64,000 nucleotides of DNA from Amaranthus tricolor. Its lineage: Eukaryota; Streptophyta; Magnoliopsida; Caryophyllales; Amaranthaceae. The notes under the pieces are model-generated. The model had not been told where the DNA came from. It saw only the letters and a program-made list of their open reading frames with translations, and searched no databases. Shown piece by piece: positions 61,731 to 64,000 of this stretch. The stretch's first letter is position 1, and every line of letters starts with the position of its first letter. The position numbers and the translations under genes were made by a program. The stretch covers positions 8,175,485 through 8,239,484 of the forward strand of contig NC_080058.1 in assembly GCF_026212465.1 (NCBI RefSeq). Direction: 5' to 3'.

Positions 61731-61739
61731 TCTTGCTTT

Positions 61740-62229
61740 CTAATTTAGTTTTAGGGTTTTATTTGGACTGGGCTAAAATAGTACACATTCCTTGAAATTT
61801 TGGGTTTTTTGGTTTTTTGGGAGCCTAATTGGAGTCCAAACCAAACACTGAGTTATATTTAAAATTCAGTGCAAACCAATCAAAATGAAAATATAGTCAA
61901 ACCAAGTTGCTTATTTGTTTTTATTTGTTTTAGTGTTTGGTTTTACATCAAATTACTTACACCCTTATAAACATGTATATTCAATGTCATTAATATTTTT
62001 TCTTTCAATCTCATTTACAACTCATTCTCTTTTATTACGTCTATTCGATTCAGTTATATATTTGTCACAATTTTTGAAAAAAAATAAAATAAAATAGCTC
62101 TATCATTATATATCAAGATCAAATGGAAAAAAAAAATATTTCTATCGTTATATGTTGGTACTTCTATTTTTAGAGGGTAGAGCTGTATTGCATCATGTAA
62201 TACATAAAATTATATTTTAATGTTTTAAG
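61740..62229. other. Spacer, no supported gene
   Basis: AT-rich; nothing recognisable. Confidence 0.5.
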
Positions 62230-62443
62230 TTTACTTTATGCACTCTATCCAATGCACTTATTCAAACCTTAATATATCGAGTTATGTATAATTAAAAATT
62301 ATAAAAAGTTGATATTACTAATTTTTTCATCTTAAGTGTCCCATTTACTTTATGCACTCTATCCAATGCACTTATTCAAACCTTAATATATCGAGTTATG
62401 TATAATTAAAAATTATAAAAAGTTGATATTACTAATTTTTACA
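62230..62443. repeat. Tandem duplication of a ~114-bp unit
   Basis: Two near-identical copies of about 100 bases, starting TTTACTTTATGCACTCTATC at 62230 and 62344, 114 bp apart. The second copy lies in the MITE described next. Confidence 0.85.
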
Positions 62444-62572
62444 TCAAAACGAATCAAATAAGATCTCACATGACTATATTTTAACTTATACATTAATAAT
62501 AAAATGCAATTTAAGAGTGATAGATGAATAGTGTCTCAAAAGTAAATGGGACACCTAAGGTGAATAAGAGAG
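62318..62572. mobile_element. Stowaway-like MITE remnant downstream of the PPR gene
   Basis: The right end read inversely is CTCTCTTATTCACCTTAGGT, followed by GTCCCATTTACTTTT. The left end has CTAATTTTTTCATCTTAAGT, then GTCCCATTTACTTTA. TA borders are present at 62316-62317 and 62573-62574. The left terminal repeat is diverged and the tandem duplication complicates the border. Confidence 0.5.
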
Positions 62573-62761
62573 TATTTTTTAAAAAAATTAGTAGACTTCT
62601 GCTTTAGCATTACTTACTATAATATTATATTAAACCTATATTTAGGAAGGAACAGTTCGTTCAATTTCAATTAGATTTTCATTTATCATTAATTACATGT
62701 ACGTCATCATGTCTAGTGACTCTTTACTACTAACACTACTCATACTTCGCCAAACAAACCC

Positions 62762-64000
62762 TTAGATGTCAAAGTATCTTTTAAGCAACTCCTTGTCCGC
62801 ATCACCAATATTTGGATCAGTGAGTAAGTCCACAAATGACGAGATAGTTTTGTTAAAAGCGGCGAAACTTTTATCTCGCATAAGGCAGACAAGCTTCACA
62901 GCCCTTTTAACATCCTTAATCTCAAGAAATGCTTGAATAATTATATTGAAAGTGAATTCATCCGGGGAACATCTAATGCCATCCATTTTCTCAAATAGTT
63001 CATTAGCATCAGTTAACAACCCGTTCTTACACAAACCATTGATCATAACATTATATAGACGCACATCTGGTCGTAACCCCTTAGCTACAACAAATGAGAA
63101 GAGATTTACAGCTTCTTCATGTTCGCCAACATCCCACAACCCACTAATTAAGATATTATACATGATCATATTTGGGTGAACTCCGTTCTTCTTCATGTTC
63201 TTTAACAAATCCATTGCTTCATCCATCCGTCTATTTTTACATAGACCATCCAACAATGACGCATACGTAACCGCATCCGGTTTGACTCCATGACATTCCA
63301 TTTCCTTTAAACACTTTAGTGCACTTTCAAGCTGGTTGTCCTTGCAGAAACCATTAATGATTGAGTTGTATGTGAAAATATTAGGCGTTATTCCTTGAAG
63401 AACCATCTCATTCATAAGGATAGGACCTTTATCACTATTTTTAGACCTAAAATATCCATTCAATAAAATGGTGTAGGAAATAACATCAGGTTTACAACCT
63501 TCTTTACCCATCAAAATCATTAGCTCTTCTGCCTTGTCCATGTCACCGCGTAAACAATATCCATCCATCAACGTATTGTAAGTGATTAAATCGGGGACTT
63601 GACCCTTTTCCGTCATTAATCTAAATACAGCTTCCGCCTCATCAATCCTACCATCCTTACAATAGATATCGATTAACATGGTGTAAGTCGAAACATCAGG
63701 AATTAAGTTTTTTGCCATCATCTCACTTAACATATCCTCCGCCTCTTTCCACCTCCCTAAAGTGCACATTCCTCGGATCAAAATATGATAGGTAACGACA
63801 TCAGGTCGAATTCCCTTAACTTGCATCTCAGAAAAAAGATTAACGGCCTCATTTATTAACCCGTCTTTAGAAAGACTATCAATAACGGTGTTATAGATGA
63901 CAATGTTAGGCGTACAATGGGCATGAGACTCCATGTCTCTAAGGAGCTTAAGGGCACCAAGATTGTCTCCAATTCTACATAAACCTTTAAACATGGTCCC
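62762..64000 (-). CDS. P-class pentatricopeptide repeat (PPR) protein, C-terminal part
   Basis: The frame is open from the right edge of the window to the stop at 62762-62764, so the N-terminus is outside. About ten complete 35-residue P-type repeats can be counted (NIVIYNTVIDSLSKDGLINE..., DVVTYHILIRGMCTLGRW..., DVSTYTMLIDIYCKDGRI..., up to DEFTFNIIIQAFLEIKDV...), then a short non-repeat tail ending LLKRYFDI. Residue combinations at repeat positions 5 and 35 (N/D, N/N, T/D types) are those that read RNA bases. No E, DYW or SMR domain. Such proteins bind organellar RNA; the succession VTYNxLIDGxCKxG resembles the restorer-of-fertility-like subgroup. The internal ATG at 63994 is probably not the start because the frame continues upstream. 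No frame damage. Confidence 0.93.
   Translation of the reverse strand, partial: GTMFKGLCRIGDNLGALKLLRDMESHAHCTPNIVIYNTVIDSLSKDGLINEAVNLFSEMQVKGIRPDVVTYHILIRGMCTLGRWKEAEDMLSEMMAKNLIPDVSTYTMLIDIYCKDGRIDEAEAVFRLMTEKGQVPDLITYNTLMDGYCLRGDMDKAEELMILMGKEGCKPDVISYTILLNGYFRSKNSDKGPILMNEMVLQGITPNIFTYNSIINGFCKDNQLESALKCLKEMECHGVKPDAVTYASLLDGLCKNRRMDEAMDLLKNMKKNGVHPNMIMYNILISGLWDVGEHEEAVNLFSFVVAKGLRPDVRLYNVMINGLCKNGLLTDANELFEKMDGIRCSPDEFTFNIIIQAFLEIKDVKRAVKLVCLMRDKSFAAFNKTISSFVDLLTDPNIGDADKELLKRYFDI

Overview
The window is AT-rich nuclear DNA from a flowering plant, very probably a eudicot. The evidence is U-rich introns with GT/AG ends, an F-box/phloem-protein-2 gene, a GRDP/DUF1399 gene, a P-class PPR gene, and many nested plant transposons (Ty1-copia, Ty3-gypsy, Mutator-like, CACTA, Stowaway). 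I cannot fix the species from the sequence alone.

Layout. 1-1944: end of a decayed MuDR-type transposase gene. 1945-7541: AT-rich spacer. 7542-12788: a Stowaway-like MITE split by a young Ty1-copia element on the minus strand (7796-12763, 190-bp LTRs differing at one base). 13169-16680: three-exon PP2-B type F-box gene, with a small Mutator-type element inserted exactly at the exon 2 splice acceptor. 16683-19657: an antisense LTR and a 5'-truncated copia remnant. 19658-24333: spacer with one MITE, ending in a degenerate minisatellite. 24334-35276: a 10.9-kb CACTA element (3-bp target duplication GTT, palindromic subterminal repeats). Inside it sits a ~7.1-kb Mutator-like element with a decayed FAR1-type transposase, apparently spliced onto an OTU protease domain, and an antisense plant-mobile-domain gene whose frame is still open. 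35335-36021: solo LTR in the same minisatellite. 37719-39186: Mutator-like element with ~360-bp terminal repeats and a GRF zinc-finger fragment. 39610-46560: Ty3-gypsy (Tat-like) element with 676-bp LTRs that encodes only gag and protease. Its 3' half is non-coding and built of dispersed repeats. 47884-59425: eight-exon GRDP/DUF1399 gene whose 5-kb first intron holds a LINE remnant, a deleted copia element and two MITEs. 60697-61730: another Mutator-type element. 62762-64000: a PPR gene running off the right edge.

Three genes look like ordinary host genes: the F-box/PP2-B gene (ubiquitin-ligase adaptor with a lectin-like domain), the DUF1399 gene and the PPR gene (organelle RNA binding). The rest is layered transposon insertion. 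Matching target-site duplications give explicit order-of-insertion evidence for several elements. The most unusual points are the transposase-OTU plus mobile-domain cargo in the Mutator element nested in CACTA, the transposon that rebuilt a splice acceptor, and the repeat-filled, tRNA-like-box-containing 3' half of the gag-protease-only gypsy element. All gene models and repeat matches were read by eye; no alignment or database search was run.
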